Shown: positions 1 to 10,740, numbered from the stretch's first letter. The stretch is DNA of 64,000 bases from Cryptomeria japonica (GCF_030272615.1 NC_081414.1:812795069-812859068), one strand, 5' to 3'. Numbers and translations: made by a program. The notes: generated by a model from the sequence alone, not told the origin.

Positions 1-1610
1 GCGAATTAAATTTGATCTCCATTGAAGTTGATTGTGATTTTAGGATAGCAAGTAGAATCTCAAATTTTAGTGCATCACCTCCTAGGGCTAGTAGTTTTCA
101 ATTCAAAAGCAATCTTTCTATCATTTTCTCTTGTCAAGTGCAATAATTTTAGGAGGTTTTCCAAGGGAAGTATCCCATAATATGGAGGTTCATCCTTGTT
201 TTAGGTAACTCATAGCTTGAGAAACTCCCCATTTTGTGCAAGATTACTAAGTTTTGCATCTTAGCATTTGGGCACAATCCTTAGTAACAACAGCTTTTGG
301 CACACCAAGTGGGATAGTTTGTATTGTTTCAGTCCAAGGATTTTCCATACATTGTTGATATTGGTATTTATATCAATGATATCTTCCTTTTGAGGCAATA
401 TCTTCACATGCCTAGTGACTCTGAGTTCAAATCTATTGGTTCAATAGTCCAAGTGTTGGTATGTTTCAAAGCAAAACTATTTTATTTTGATTCTCTGACT
501 CTTTGAATGAATAAATATGTCTATAATTCATAAGAGTTTGTCTTATCAAACCCTATTTCATGAGAGTGATATTCCTACACCATATTATCTATATTAGACC
601 CAAAACACTGCTAGTTTTATCCCGGACAAACTTTCTACAACAAGCTATTAACATATTCAATATTCTTACCACCCACCCATCCCTGCTCAAACCCCTTGGG
701 AACTTGAATATAAGTGTACTTATCAAGGGAATTTGATTTGCAATAGGATAAGTGGGCTTATCAAGCCTATCATCATGAGAAATATTTAGAGGATCAAACG
801 AAGCAGTATTAAGAATATCTTGCAATGAGATAAAAACCAAGGAGAAGTAGATGAAGGTTTTTCTTGCTCAATTTTAGAGGTTGGAGACTTAATCGGCTCT
901 TTCAATTCCTATCCTCAAACAAGCTCCCTCAACTACAATAGATCATCTTATAAAAGAAGAGGTTCATAAGTACAAATTTAAAAATTTTGGGCAAGGTAAG
1001 CCTATTCAACCTTCAAGTGAGTCTTCTAAAGTTGAAATCCCAAGTTTTAGAAGCTTTCAATGCATGCAAGATGTTATATGTATGTAGAAAACTAGGTCAT
1101 CATTCCCCAAGAGAAACCCTTTAAAGAGATGTCTCCACCTCAAGTAATCCCCAAATCTTATCAAAGTCCTTTTGCAAATAAACTTTCATGCCCTAGCATC
1201 ATCTGCCTTTGTCCAAGTGGTCCTATTATATATCAAAAGAGCTATTTTGTTGAAAAAAAGAGACTTTTTTGAGGTAGAAACAAAGTTATCTTTTGTCAAT
1301 ACACCTACAAATGATGTAGAAATAGAAAAATTAAATTTATTGCAATAAAATGATATATATGATGATATAGAACAATAGGTTAAAGAGCAAGGAAAAAGTG
1401 TTGATAACAAGTTTTTGATTGTTTTGTTTAATGAGTTACCTAGTTATATTGAGCATGATGATGAGATAATGCTTGTTTTGTTTAATGAGCTACCTTTGTA
1501 TGTTATTGATGAAGAAGAAGATACATCTATAATAACTCAACAATGATTTTGAAACATCATCACAATACAAATTATGTTGACCTTGAGGTGTTGATTCATC
1601 AATATTATGT
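1..1610. other. no convincing gene; possible retroelement debris at about 850-1550
   Basis: No long open frame is present. From about 900 to 1550 the plus strand reads as a broken acidic, Ser/Lys-rich polypeptide in which the phrase FNELP occurs twice (near 1425 and 1480). This resembles linker regions of plant LTR-retrotransposon polyproteins but has many stops and no recognisable domain. The assignment is weak. Positions 1-850 show nothing I can name. Confidence 0.25.
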
Positions 1611-1611
1611 T

Positions 1612-1770
1612 TTCTCTATCTCTATCTCCCCTCTCTCTCTCCATCCCTCTTTCTCTCATTTGTCTCTTGTCTCTCCCTCTCAGTCTCTATCTCTCTATCT
1701 CACTCTCCTCCTCTATTAGGTGTGTCTATCTCCCATTCCCTCCCTCTCCTACCCCACTCTCCCTCTCTAG
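1612..1770. repeat. CT-rich polypyrimidine tract
   Basis: The plus strand is almost wholly C and T, with TCTC and CCCTC words and occasional TATC. Open frames through it are Ser/Leu/Pro-rich artefacts. It adjoins the ATATGG repeat block. Confidence 0.85.
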
Positions 1771-2240
1771 GGTCATATGGTATTCTTAGGGTTTATATGG
1801 TATCCTAGGGATCCATGCATGTGTCCTACGGGGTCATAGTACACCATATGACTCCTTAGGACACCATATGACCCATAATGATACATAAGATGTCATATGG
1901 AGTCTTAAGGGATCATAGGTTGTCCTAAGGGGTCATAGGAAACTATATGATCCCTTAGCACATTATAGGACCTATAAAAACACCAAATAGTGTCCTAAGG
2001 GGTCATAGAACACCATATGGTGTTGTTATGGGTAGTATGGTGTCCTGAGGGGTCATATGGAATCCTATGACCCCTTAGGACACCATATCATGTCATTATG
2101 GGTCGTATGGTGTCTCAAGGGTTCATATGGTGTCCTAAGGGGTCATAGAACACCATATGACCCCTTAGGACACCATACAACCCATAACGACACCATATGG
2201 AGTCCTAAGGGGTCATATGGTGTCCTAAGGGATCATATGA
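1771..2240. repeat. ATATGG/CATATG palindromic repeat block, copy 1
   Basis: About 20-bp words of the type CATATGGTGTCCTAAGGGG and their reverse complements alternate many times. They give a dense array of short inverted repeats centred on CATATG and CCTWAGG. The same repeat recurs at 11229-11480. I see no coding capacity. Confidence 0.8.
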
Positions 2241-2725
2241 AAGAGAGAGAGAGAGGTATAAATCAAGATATAGGTAAGGGATAGAGAGAGTGAGAGATGA
2301 GGAAAGATATAGTGGGGGGATATAAAGAGGGATAGAGAGAAGGGAGATAAACATAGAGGAGAGAGATAAAGAATAGGGGGGAGAGGGAATTATAGCCCAA
2401 TATATAGAGAGAAAGATAGAGGTAGAGAAAGATATGGATGGAAAGAGATAGAAATGGAGGGGAGAGAGAGGGAGATATAATAGATAGAGCAGGGAAAGAG
2501 TGATATAGATAGAGGGGGATATAGAGAGATAGAGAGGGATATGGAGAGGAATTTTGAGTAGGAGAGATGGAGTGAATAAGAGAGAGATAGTGAGATAGAT
2601 GTAGAGAGATATGGATAGAAAGAGATAGAGAGAGGAGTAAGAGGGAGATAACGAGATTAATAGAGAGATAAAGATATAAAGCAAGAGAGATGGGGTGAAT
2701 AAGAGAGAGGTATAGATAATGAGAT
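2241..2725. repeat. GA-rich polypurine tract, target of element 1
   Basis: Purine-rich sequence (GAGAGA, GATAGAG, GGGAGAT words). It is interrupted at 2726 by the inserted LTR element and resumes at 10572, with GAGAT (2721-2725 and 10572-10576) duplicated at the insertion point. Confidence 0.85.
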
Positions 2726-3958
2726 TGTAAAGCGGAAAATCGCAATCGAACCCTAGTTGCACTCCCCTCTTCCAACTCCGAGGAGAGAGAAGGGAGGTTG
2801 CTAGGGTTGATGGTTTTCACTTAAGGGAGAGACTTTACATTCAAAAGAGGGGTTGAAACCCACAAGATCCAATCCCACACAATGCAAGATTGGATGCTAA
2901 ATGCGTTTCAAGGGTTAAGACAGCAAGGCTACCCTCTTTTGTAAAGAATGTGCATAGGAGAATTAAGCTAGGAATGCATAGAAAGTGACAAAGATTCGCT
3001 TATAAACTGAGATAGGGTTATAGAATGAAGTTGCAGACCTGGAATTAGCAGTAAAATGTCGATACGGAGCTGTCCTGCAAATTTGAGCAAAAGTTGTCAG
3101 GATGATGGCGCCCGGCGCCACGGTCCTCCGAAAAATCCGCGAAACGAAGGGGGATCTGTTCGTCTCTGCACAAGGATTCCAGATCTTCAATTTCAGCCGC
3201 ATACCTGCAACCTACACACAGAAAAGCGAAGATGATTGGGGGGTTAGGGATTAGGGGTTTGCCTTTAGGTCAAACCCCGATTTTGGAATTAACCAAGAAA
3301 TGAGAAATGCTGTAAATGTAAATGTCTGTAATGTAAAACAAGTACTAATACCTTGTTGTAAGGATGTTTGTATCCTTATGTGTGAAGGTATAGATGTTGT
3401 ATATTGTTGTATGTTGTATGTAGCATGTAGTAAGTGATCTCCTCTTCAATGGTTGAATCCTTGTCTTGAATGCAACACTTAGCCTTGAATGGAGACTTGG
3501 AATGAATGCTTGAATGCTTGAATGCTTGAATGCTTGAGTATAGTTTCCACGCTTGTACACATATGTCCTTCTTACCCAAATGGGACAGGAAAATGTAGTT
3601 TATATACTTGTCAATTAGGGTTAAAAGACTAATTTTCCTGACCTTAGGTCGACCAGGAAAGATAATTTCCAATTTGCAAACCAAAAAGACCCGAGACCTC
3701 TAGGAGACCGGGCCCAAAATAGGCCCAGGGACCAGGGCGCTGGGCACCATGGTCCTGGGTGACCAGGGCGTTGGGCGCTCTGGTCCCACCTCCCGGGACA
3801 GCAGGGTGCAAGGAGGTTCAGGCCAAGGTGCTTGAAAAATGCAGTTTTTAGTGTCGTGAGCAAGTTTCGGGGTCTCCATTCAGGTTGCGTGTTGCGTCGC
3901 CATCATGAAGACCAAAATGCAGTCGAAATTGCAAGTGTCACAATTTTAGGATGCTACA
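2726..3958 (-). repeat. 3' LTR of element 1
   Basis: A 1,233-bp LTR, the 3' one in element orientation. It begins (minus strand) TGTAGCATCC and ends CCGCTTTACA. It differs from the 5' LTR by scattered substitutions and two length changes: more copies of a GAATGCTT word near 3500-3540, and one fewer GGACCAGGG-type GC-rich unit near 3730-3790. It contains a GC-rich palindromic module at about 3061-3140. Confidence 0.92.
3719..3800. repeat. GC-rich hairpin units in element 1 LTR
   Basis: Two units of the form GACCAGGGCGYTGGGCRCC followed by TGGTCC form nested inverted repeats within otherwise AT-rich LTR. The other LTR (10306-10410) has three such units, so this block changes copy number. Confidence 0.75.
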
Positions 3959-3973
3959 TTTAGCCCCCACTTT
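3959..3973 (-). other. Polypurine tract of element 1
   Basis: Minus-strand AAAGTGGGGGCTAAA lies directly against the 3' LTR, the expected place for the plus-strand primer. The same 15 bases occur at the same place in element 2. Confidence 0.75.
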
Positions 3974-4702
3974 AGCAGGAGTATGTATGCTCATACTTCC
4001 GGTAAAGTACAAGGAAACAACATTGAAAGACTTTCACTACGTCAAGGAGGCAAGACACACCAAGCCCCCAGTGGACTAAGGATCTTACGACTTCGATTGA
4101 CAAAGTAAAAGGGAAGATCACGAGGGAGAACCATGACTGTCAGTAGTAAGGTTCCCTCACTATGAGTCATGCAAGAGAAATACCAAAAATTTTCAAGGCA
4201 AAGCTAAGTTCACCAAGAAATTTTCAAGTATCTCAAAAGGATAGACAGGGTGTATGCCCCCCTATGTTAAAGTGATCGCACACGCCTCAACGGGGGTGAT
4301 TGTTTTAACGTAGTGATACACATAAGAAATGAGAAAGGAAAGGAGCACGTTATCGCAAAGATTTAGCCCCCAAGTGTGAGATAAACCCAAGGATAATAGA
4401 CACAAAACACAAAGCACGAGGTGATTTCGTTTTCCTCGGGGTCAGTATGCTGTATGATAAGTCATGTATATATATCATATGTATGTATGCATAATTGTTC
4501 TTCATTCCCCAATCAAGGAAGGTCACCTAGAAGAAGGGAACACATGTGTCTTTTGAGTCAACATGAGAGAGACCAAAAGAGATCTCAATGCTTTGCATCG
4601 TCCTCAAGTAGACAACACTAAGGACAACAAATAGAAGAATGAGAATAACATATAGAAGAAGTAACAAAAGAGAGGGGGAGAGAATCTGCTATGCTAATGA
4701 AA
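3974..4702. other. 3' non-coding interior of element 1
   Basis: About 0.7 kb between the stop codon of the Gag ORF and the polypurine tract. Words such as TTAGCCCCC and AAGCCCCCAG recur. No pol-type coding sequence is detectable in any frame, which is why the element is called non-autonomous. Confidence 0.6.
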
Positions 4703-7700
4703 CTAGTCTAGCATGTCATCTACCCCCCGATCTTGCTGATCAATGTTTCGGGAAGGCAGGGAACACACTAGAGGAGGAACATCCAACATAGCAGATGGAG
4801 CTATCACAAGATCCAAACAAGGGCTATGTTCATGTTCCGAGCCACGTTGTTCTTGTCTAGGAGCTAGGATAAGTGCTTTAGAAAATTCATTAGATAAATG
4901 GTTATCAATATCAACAAGTTCATATTCACTATCAGAAGCAAGAGGAGTAACATGTTCATCATGAATAACATTGTCATCTATATCATCATCAAGATTTATA
5001 AAAATAGGATCTTTAACTCGCACAGGATCAAGACCATCATGCATCTTATGTTTAGGAGATTTAGGCTCAATTTCCGGCTGAGGAGAAAATGGAATAATGC
5101 TTGTTGAAGGTGTTTTTGGAGATTGTAAAGTTTGAGAAGCAGCTGCTTGGGCTCTAAGATGATGCTTTCGTCGGCGTTCACGTGCAGAACGATTTCGTCT
5201 AGTCTTAGTAGGAAGTGAAGAAGATAGAGGAGGAGGAATGTTCTCATCCTTATCACTTGGGTGTTTAGGTTGTGGTCTCTTAAGCTGGATAATAGGAGAA
5301 GAAGAAGGTCTCTTCTCTCTAAAAGAAGGAGGAGGAACTGCTCCATATAAAGGAGGAATTTTTGGTTTAGGAAGAAGACCAAGTCCATCATGACGAGGAG
5401 GTATAGGTCTACTTTTAGAAGGTTTATTAGTCATAGACATAGTCACATCCATAGGGATGGGTTGGGAATCTTCTTGAGGAAAGATATTAGTTTTATCTTT
5501 CAAAGGAAGAACTTCCTTCTCAAGAATGATAGGAATGTCAAGTTTAGGTGTTCTAGGTTCACTTAAAGATAGGATCATATCTGTTTTCCACTTTTGATAA
5601 GATTTGAAAAGATGATCACTTCGCAGAGGAAGAGATTGGAATTGTTTAGGCCAAAAATAATCAATAGGAACGCTAGAAGTTCTTTCAGCTGGTTTAAAGA
5701 GACTATGATTGACAGTAACAACTTCACCATTATGGGGAAATTTTAAACATTTATGAATAGGAGAAGCAATAGCTTTCATGGAAGATAGCCAAGGATAGCC
5801 AAGCTTCACACGAAATTGTTCGGATGAAGGAATAATAGCAAAGTTCACATCAAGAGATTTGTTATGGACCTCAATAGGTAATGTAATAGAACCAATTGCA
5901 GGAGAAGAAAATGCATCAAATAATTTCACAATCACATCTGTTTTGTCATAGATCACTTGATTCAATTGCAAAGTAAAAAGAAATTCCTCAGTAATAATAT
6001 TAACCATGCACGAAGGATCAATAAGCACTCCACGGCAAGGTGTATTCTTGACTTTTGCAACTATGTATAAAGGACCATCAGGTGCCCTAATGGTTTCACT
6101 AGAATCAAATGTGATGGAAGGTTCTTTAGGGTTTTCTTGCTGCTCTACAAAGTTAATCACATTCAGAGTCATAGACACAAGACCATCAGATGAGAGAGAG
6201 GAATCATTAGCCTCAATCGCATTAGAGGTATGGGAAGGTAATGGATCAGTAAAAATCTGAAGATTTTGGTTAGGAGGAGCTACAGATGTGTTGCCTTTAT
6301 CATTCACTCCAGAAACAGAGATAGTATTATTATCAATCAAATCTTGAATTTTACCCTTTAAAGAAAAACATTTTTCAGTATCATGCCCAGGCTGACGATG
6401 AAATTGACAAAAAGCTTTGTTATCAAAATAAGGTGAAGTAATCTTTGCAGGATCAATTTGCCTTATAGGAGGAAGAGTAAGCACATTTTGTTCCAATAAC
6501 TTATTCATAATACTATGCAATGATTCATTCAAAGGAGTATACTTTCTTTCTTTCTTGAAAAACTTAGAAATAGGAGGCACACCTGATGCTGCATTTACAT
6601 TGTTGTTGATGATGTTTTCATTGAATTTGATGGAATCTCTGTTCGGTTTAAACTTTCCAAATGGTTGTTGACTGCTATCACCCTTATCACTCGGAGCCAT
6701 AGGATATGATTGTTCCATTTGACTCACAGTCAGTTGATAATTGTGAAGAGTGGCACACAACTGTTGGAAAGAAGTAAACTCAGAAAACAGAAGTTTGTCT
6801 CGAATATCTTTTTGCAAATTAGAAATAAAGATTCTTTGAATATCATTATCAGGCACTGGAAAAGAAATTTGAGCATACAAATGCTTATATCTACCAATGA
6901 AATCAGTCACTTTTTCTTTAACACCTTGTTTACAATGCATTAAATCAATCAAAGTAACTTTAGGACTTATATTGTTTTGAAATTGTTGAATGAAAGCATT
7001 TGCAAGTTGTTCAAAAGAAGTAATAGAATAAGAAGGCAACGAGCAATACCATTGTAGGGCTTTGTCTCTTAATGTTCTAGTAAACAATTTTGCAAGCAAC
7101 CTTTGGTCATAAGCAAAATCGGTACAAATTGTTTGAAAAGTCTTAACATGTGTTAGAGGATCACCTTTACCATTATAAAGCTCCAAATGCGGGATTTCAA
7201 CATGTTTAGGAGGGATAGCTCGAACAATGTCAAGAGAAAGTGGGCTCGCAACATCAAATGTGGGCACACTAAACTTAGATTGATTCATAGAGGCAATTTG
7301 TTGCTGTAAAGAAGAGACAGTTTGTGCAAGATTGTTAATGGTCGCTTCAGTCGAAGAATTCATATTAGGTGTGTTAGATTGAGATGGAGGTGTGATGTTA
7401 TTGAAAGAAGGTAAAGAGTAAGGTGGTGGGACCCTATGATAGTCAATCATAGGGGATGATTGGACAAGAGGAACACTACAAGGAGGAATGGAATGGTGAA
7501 ATGAATTGCCCCCTTGCGTCATGTTCATTTGTGAAGATGTAATAGGAACACTCATTGAAGGAATGTATGAAGAAGTTGGATTGAATGAAGGAATAGAGTT
7601 AATTGAAGAGGGAGGATTGCCCCCATGACTAGTGATCACAGGGGGAATGTCTTGTATAGAAGTAGTCATTATGTTTGATGTAAAGGTAGGTATGCTAGCA

Positions 7701-8143
7701 ATAGAAGTTGTCAAAGGAATAGAATGATTGACTTGTGTAGGAGGTTGTGTATAACCTAAAGTTTCAGCACAACTCTTCATAGGCATCACATTCGAATTCA
7801 CAATGTGTGAAATACCACGCAAAATATCAATTCCATTCTTATCACTTTGAAGCATATGTTTTAGACCCTCAATTAAAGGAAGAGCTTGACTATCGGGATA
7901 CTCATGAGACATCCATTGGTGAAAATCGTCAAATTGATTATCCAATTTCGAAAGTTGTTCTACAGAAACCTCATGGAGAGCTTCTTCATCATTAGGAGGA
8001 TTAGAGGAATTACCCATGTCCTCGTTAAAAAGGCTATTCAAATTAGGTTCCATCTCCTCGGTAGTTAAACCTCGGAAAGACTTAATTCTACGGCTTCGTC
8101 TAACGGGAATAGTGGAAGTAGGGCTTATTGTTGTAAAACTCAT
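4703..8143 (-). CDS. Gag-protease-like polyprotein of element 1 (1146 aa, intact)
   Basis: Structural protein of a Ty3/gypsy-type LTR element, expected to form the cytoplasmic particle that packages its RNA. Residues 1-310 are low-complexity, rich in Ser/Pro/Asn/Ile. Residues about 315-480 match the plant retrotransposon Gag capsid pattern (start HLELYNGKGDP, then ALQWYCSLP). C579, H582, H587 and C592 form a CHHC variant of the zinc knuckle. Around D709 the sequence LIDPSCMVNII sits where plant retropepsins have a D-[TSG]-G loop, so the usual Gly is absent. About 400 Pro/Ser/Lys-rich residues follow with no recognised domain. The frame has no internal stop. The ATG is the first in the frame after the primer site, about 1.2 kb inside the 5' LTR. 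No RT or integrase follows. Confidence 0.85.
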   Translation of the reverse strand: MSFTTISPTSTIPVRRSRRIKSFRGLTTEEMEPNLNSLFNEDMGNSSNPPNDEEALHEVSVEQLSKLDNQFDDFHQWMSHEYPDSQALPLIEGLKHMLQSDKNGIDILRGISHIVNSNVMPMKSCAETLGYTQPPTQVNHSIPLTTSIASIPTFTSNIMTTSIQDIPPVITSHGGNPPSSINSIPSFNPTSSYIPSMSVPITSSQMNMTQGGNSFHHSIPPCSVPLVQSSPMIDYHRVPPPYSLPSFNNITPPSQSNTPNMNSSTEATINNLAQTVSSLQQQIASMNQSKFSVPTFDVASPLSLDIVRAIPPKHVEIPHLELYNGKGDPLTHVKTFQTICTDFAYDQRLLAKLFTRTLRDKALQWYCSLPSYSITSFEQLANAFIQQFQNNISPKVTLIDLMHCKQGVKEKVTDFIGRYKHLYAQISFPVPDNDIQRIFISNLQKDIRDKLLFSEFTSFQQLCATLHNYQLTVSQMEQSYPMAPSDKGDSSQQPFGKFKPNRDSIKFNENIINNNVNAASGVPPISKFFKKERKYTPLNESLHSIMNKLLEQNVLTLPPIRQIDPAKITSPYFDNKAFCQFHRQPGHDTEKCFSLKGKIQDLIDNNTISVSGVNDKGNTSVAPPNQNLQIFTDPLPSHTSNAIEANDSSLSSDGLVSMTLNVINFVEQQENPKEPSITFDSSETIRAPDGPLYIVAKVKNTPCRGVLIDPSCMVNIITEEFLFTLQLNQVIYDKTDVIVKLFDAFSSPAIGSITLPIEVHNKSLDVNFAIIPSSEQFRVKLGYPWLSSMKAIASPIHKCLKFPHNGEVVTVNHSLFKPAERTSSVPIDYFWPKQFQSLPLRSDHLFKSYQKWKTDMILSLSEPRTPKLDIPIILEKEVLPLKDKTNIFPQEDSQPIPMDVTMSMTNKPSKSRPIPPRHDGLGLLPKPKIPPLYGAVPPPSFREKRPSSSPIIQLKRPQPKHPSDKDENIPPPLSSSLPTKTRRNRSARERRRKHHLRAQAAASQTLQSPKTPSTSIIPFSPQPEIEPKSPKHKMHDGLDPVRVKDPIFINLDDDIDDNVIHDEHVTPLASDSEYELVDIDNHLSNEFSKALILAPRQEQRGSEHEHSPCLDLVIAPSAMLDVPPLVCSLPSRNIDQQDRGVDDMLD

Positions 8144-9302
8144 GCACTAGAAAGAGAGAGAAGATTTTGAATTTAGAGGTAGCAATTTTCAGTAAAATCA
8201 GCCAATCTTCTAGATTTAAGTTGTTAAATGCAATCACGACAGTCTCCCGAAATTTCAGAAAAAATGTTCGGGACCGTGGCGCTCGGAGTGCACACGGTCC
8301 TTGCAACTTTTTTCGAAATTTGCAGGGATGAAAGTTATGATGATTTTAGAGCTAATCTGAAAAAATTGAGTGATTTTACGATCTGTAGATAGGCCAAATT
8401 AAAGTTGCAATCTCAAAATTGAACCCTACCCAGATTGTCGAAAAATGCAAAAATTTGAATTTTGAAAAAGAGAGGGAAACTGAAATTTTGAATTTTATGA
8501 TTTTAGAGGGAATTTCAACAGCAATGCAAGTTTTGGATTTTAAAAATTGACTCAATTTCATGCAAAATTCAATTTTGAAAGCGGAAATCAAAGTTGTTGT
8601 AATTAAACATTTAATTTCAAAAGTCACAATTTGCAAGAATTTGAATAAAGCACTAAAATTTCGAATGAATGCAAACACACTTTTCAGATTTAGGACAGTA
8701 AGAACACAATTTTGACACAAAATTTCAATTTCAATGATTTTTGAATGATTAGGAGCCTTAAACCAAGCAATCACAAGACCAACTTTGACTGTAATTTTGA
8801 AAGTGTTATAATTGATAAAATCAGCCAAAATTCTGGATTTTAGCAGAAAAATACAGTAAGATCTTGCTCCCGAAATTTCGGAAAAAATGTCGGGGACGAT
8901 GGCGCTCGGAGTGCACACGGTCCTCGCAACTTTTTTCCAAATTTTCAGGGATGAAAGATATTGTGATTTTATTGCGGAATCCAAAGTTACAACTGATTTG
9001 GAGATGTTTTGATCAGTCAAATTGTCGGACAAAGGTTGAATCAAGAGGATTTCAAAAATTAGGGTTTTGACACTTAACCACTTAATTTTTAAAAGTAAAG
9101 CACAAATATGAATTGATAATTTGTAATAGAAGGGCAGATCTGAAACAAGCATTAACAATTAAGTATTTCACAAGTTCAATTTTCAAAAAGAAAATTTTAG
9201 GGTTTTTATGCAATCACCTCTAAAATTTTGCAAAAGATCAAACATGGAAATGTAATCAAGGAATCAATTTTCAGATCTAATCATGAATAATCAGAAAGGA
9301 TG
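8144..9302. other. 5' leader of element 1, with two hairpin modules
   Basis: A 1.16-kb untranslated leader between primer site and Gag start. It holds two copies of one module (8244-8327 and 8868-8950): an AAATTTC-type left flank, AAAAATGT, a GC-rich palindrome (GGGACC ... GGTCC), then CAACTTTTTT and AAATTT. A 260-codon minus-strand open frame (8376-9158) is Lys/Ile/Phe-rich and unlike any family I know; I regard it as chance in AT-rich leader. Confidence 0.6.
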
Positions 9303-9320
9303 TTCACGTCGGGTTCACCA
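9303..9320 (-). other. Primer binding site of element 1
   Basis: Minus-strand TGGTGAACCCGACGTGAA begins 3 bases inside the 5' LTR, as expected for a tRNA-primed LTR element (TGG pairs with tRNA CCA). I could not assign the tRNA from memory. The 18 bases and the AAA spacer are identical in element 2 (33551-33571). Confidence 0.75.
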
Positions 9321-9323
9321 AAA

Positions 9324-10571
9324 TGTAAAGCGGAAAATCGCAATTGAACCCTAGTTGCTCTCCCCTCTTCCAACTCCGAGGAGAGAGAAGGGAGGTCGCT
9401 AGGGTTGATGGTTTTCACTTAAGGGAGAGACTTTACATTCAAAAGAGGGGTTGAAACCCACAAGATCCAATCCCACACAAGGCAAGATTGGATGCTAAAT
9501 GAGTCTCAAGGTTTAAGAAAGCAAGACTACCCTCTTTTGTAAAGAATGTGCATAGGAGAATTAAGCTAGGAATGCATAGAAAGTGACAAAGATTCGCTTA
9601 TAAACTGAGATAGGGTTATAGGATGAAGTTGCGGACCTGGAATTAGCAGTAAAATGTCGATATGGCGCTGTCTTGCAAATTTGAGCAAAAGTTGTCAGGA
9701 CGATGGCGCCCGGCGCCATGGTCCTCCGAAAAATCCACGAAACGAAGGGGGATTTGTTCGTCTCTGCACAAGGATTCCAGATCTTCAATTTCAGCCGCGT
9801 ACCTGCAACCTACACACAGAAAAGCGAAGACAATTGGGGGGTTAGGGATTAGGGGTTTGCCTTTAGGTCAAACCCCGGTTTTGGAATTAACCAAGAAATG
9901 AGAAATGCTATAAATGTAAATGTCTGTAATGTAAAACAAGTACTAATACCTTGTCGTAAGGATGTTTGTATCTTTATGTGTGAAGGTATAGATGTTGTAT
10001 ATTATTGTATGTTGTATGTAGCATGTAGTAAGTGACCTCCTCTTCAATGGTTTAATCCTTGTCTTGAATGCAACACTTAGCCTTGAATGGAGACTTGGAA
10101 TGAATGCTTGAATGCTTGAGTATAGTTTCCACGCTTGTACACATATGTCCTTCTTACCCAAATGGGAGAGGAAAATGTAGTTTATATACTTGTCAATTAG
10201 GGTTAAAAGACTGATTTTCCCGACCTTAGGCCGACCAGGAAAGATAATTTCCAATTTGCAAACCAAAAAGACCCGAGACCCCTAGGAGACCGGGCCCAAA
10301 ATAGGCCCAGGGACCAGGGCATTGGGCGCCATGGTCCTGGGGGACTAGGGCGCTGGGCGCCCTGGTCCTGAAGGACCAGGGTGTTGGGCGCTCTGGTCCC
10401 ACCTCCCGGGACAGCAGGGTGCAAGGAGGTTCAGGCCAGGGTGCTTGAAAAATGCAGTTTTTAGTGTCGTGAGCAAGTTTCGGGGTCTCCATTCAGGTTG
10501 CGTGTTGCGTCGCCATCGTGAAGACCGAAATGCAATCAAAATTGCAAGTGTCACAATTTTAGGACGCTACA
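9324..10571 (-). repeat. 5' LTR of element 1
   Basis: A 1,248-bp direct copy of 2726-3958. It is the 5' LTR in element orientation because the primer site abuts it. It ends at 10571, immediately before the second GAGAT target copy. It carries the hairpin module again (9659-9740) and an expanded GC-rich block (10306-10410). Confidence 0.92.
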
Positions 10572-10740
10572 GAGATATAGATAGAGAGGGATAGGGAGAT
10601 ACAGATAGAGGGAGCAATAATGAGAGAGAAAGGTGATGAAGACAAGTAACAAAGAGAGGAACAAAGAGATAGAGAGAGGTGGAAAGGACATTTAGAGAGA
10701 GATAGAAACAAGGAGTGTGTGTATGAGCGAGAGAGATAAT
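10572..10740. repeat. GA-rich tract, continuation beyond element 1
   Basis: Purine-rich sequence of the same type as 2241-2725, starting with the duplicated GAGAT. It confirms that element 1 split one tract. Confidence 0.8.

Larger units (their letters stand above)
2726..10571 (-). mobile_element. Element 1: complete non-autonomous LTR retrotransposon (Ty3/gypsy-type Gag)
   Basis: A 7.8-kb element on the minus strand bounded by long direct repeats (2726-3958 and 9324-10571) that start TGTAGC and end TTTACA. It is flanked by the 5-bp target-site duplication GAGAT. The primer site lies 3 bases inside the right LTR and a purine-rich tract abuts the left LTR, which together fix the orientation. 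The interior holds one long ORF (Gag plus a retropepsin-like region) and no reverse transcriptase, RNase H or integrase. Intact ORF, intact duplication and similar LTRs suggest a fairly recent insertion that depended on enzymes from another element. Confidence 0.93.

Noticed and set aside
2205-2820. Two 185-codon minus-strand open frames, Ser/Leu/Tyr/Ile-rich
   Set aside because: They are translations of the GA-rich tract (simple repeats without stops) and overlap each other in two frames.
8376-9158. 260-codon open frame in the leader of element 1
   Set aside because: Composition follows AT-rich DNA, there is no motif, and it spans a hairpin module and non-coding leader.
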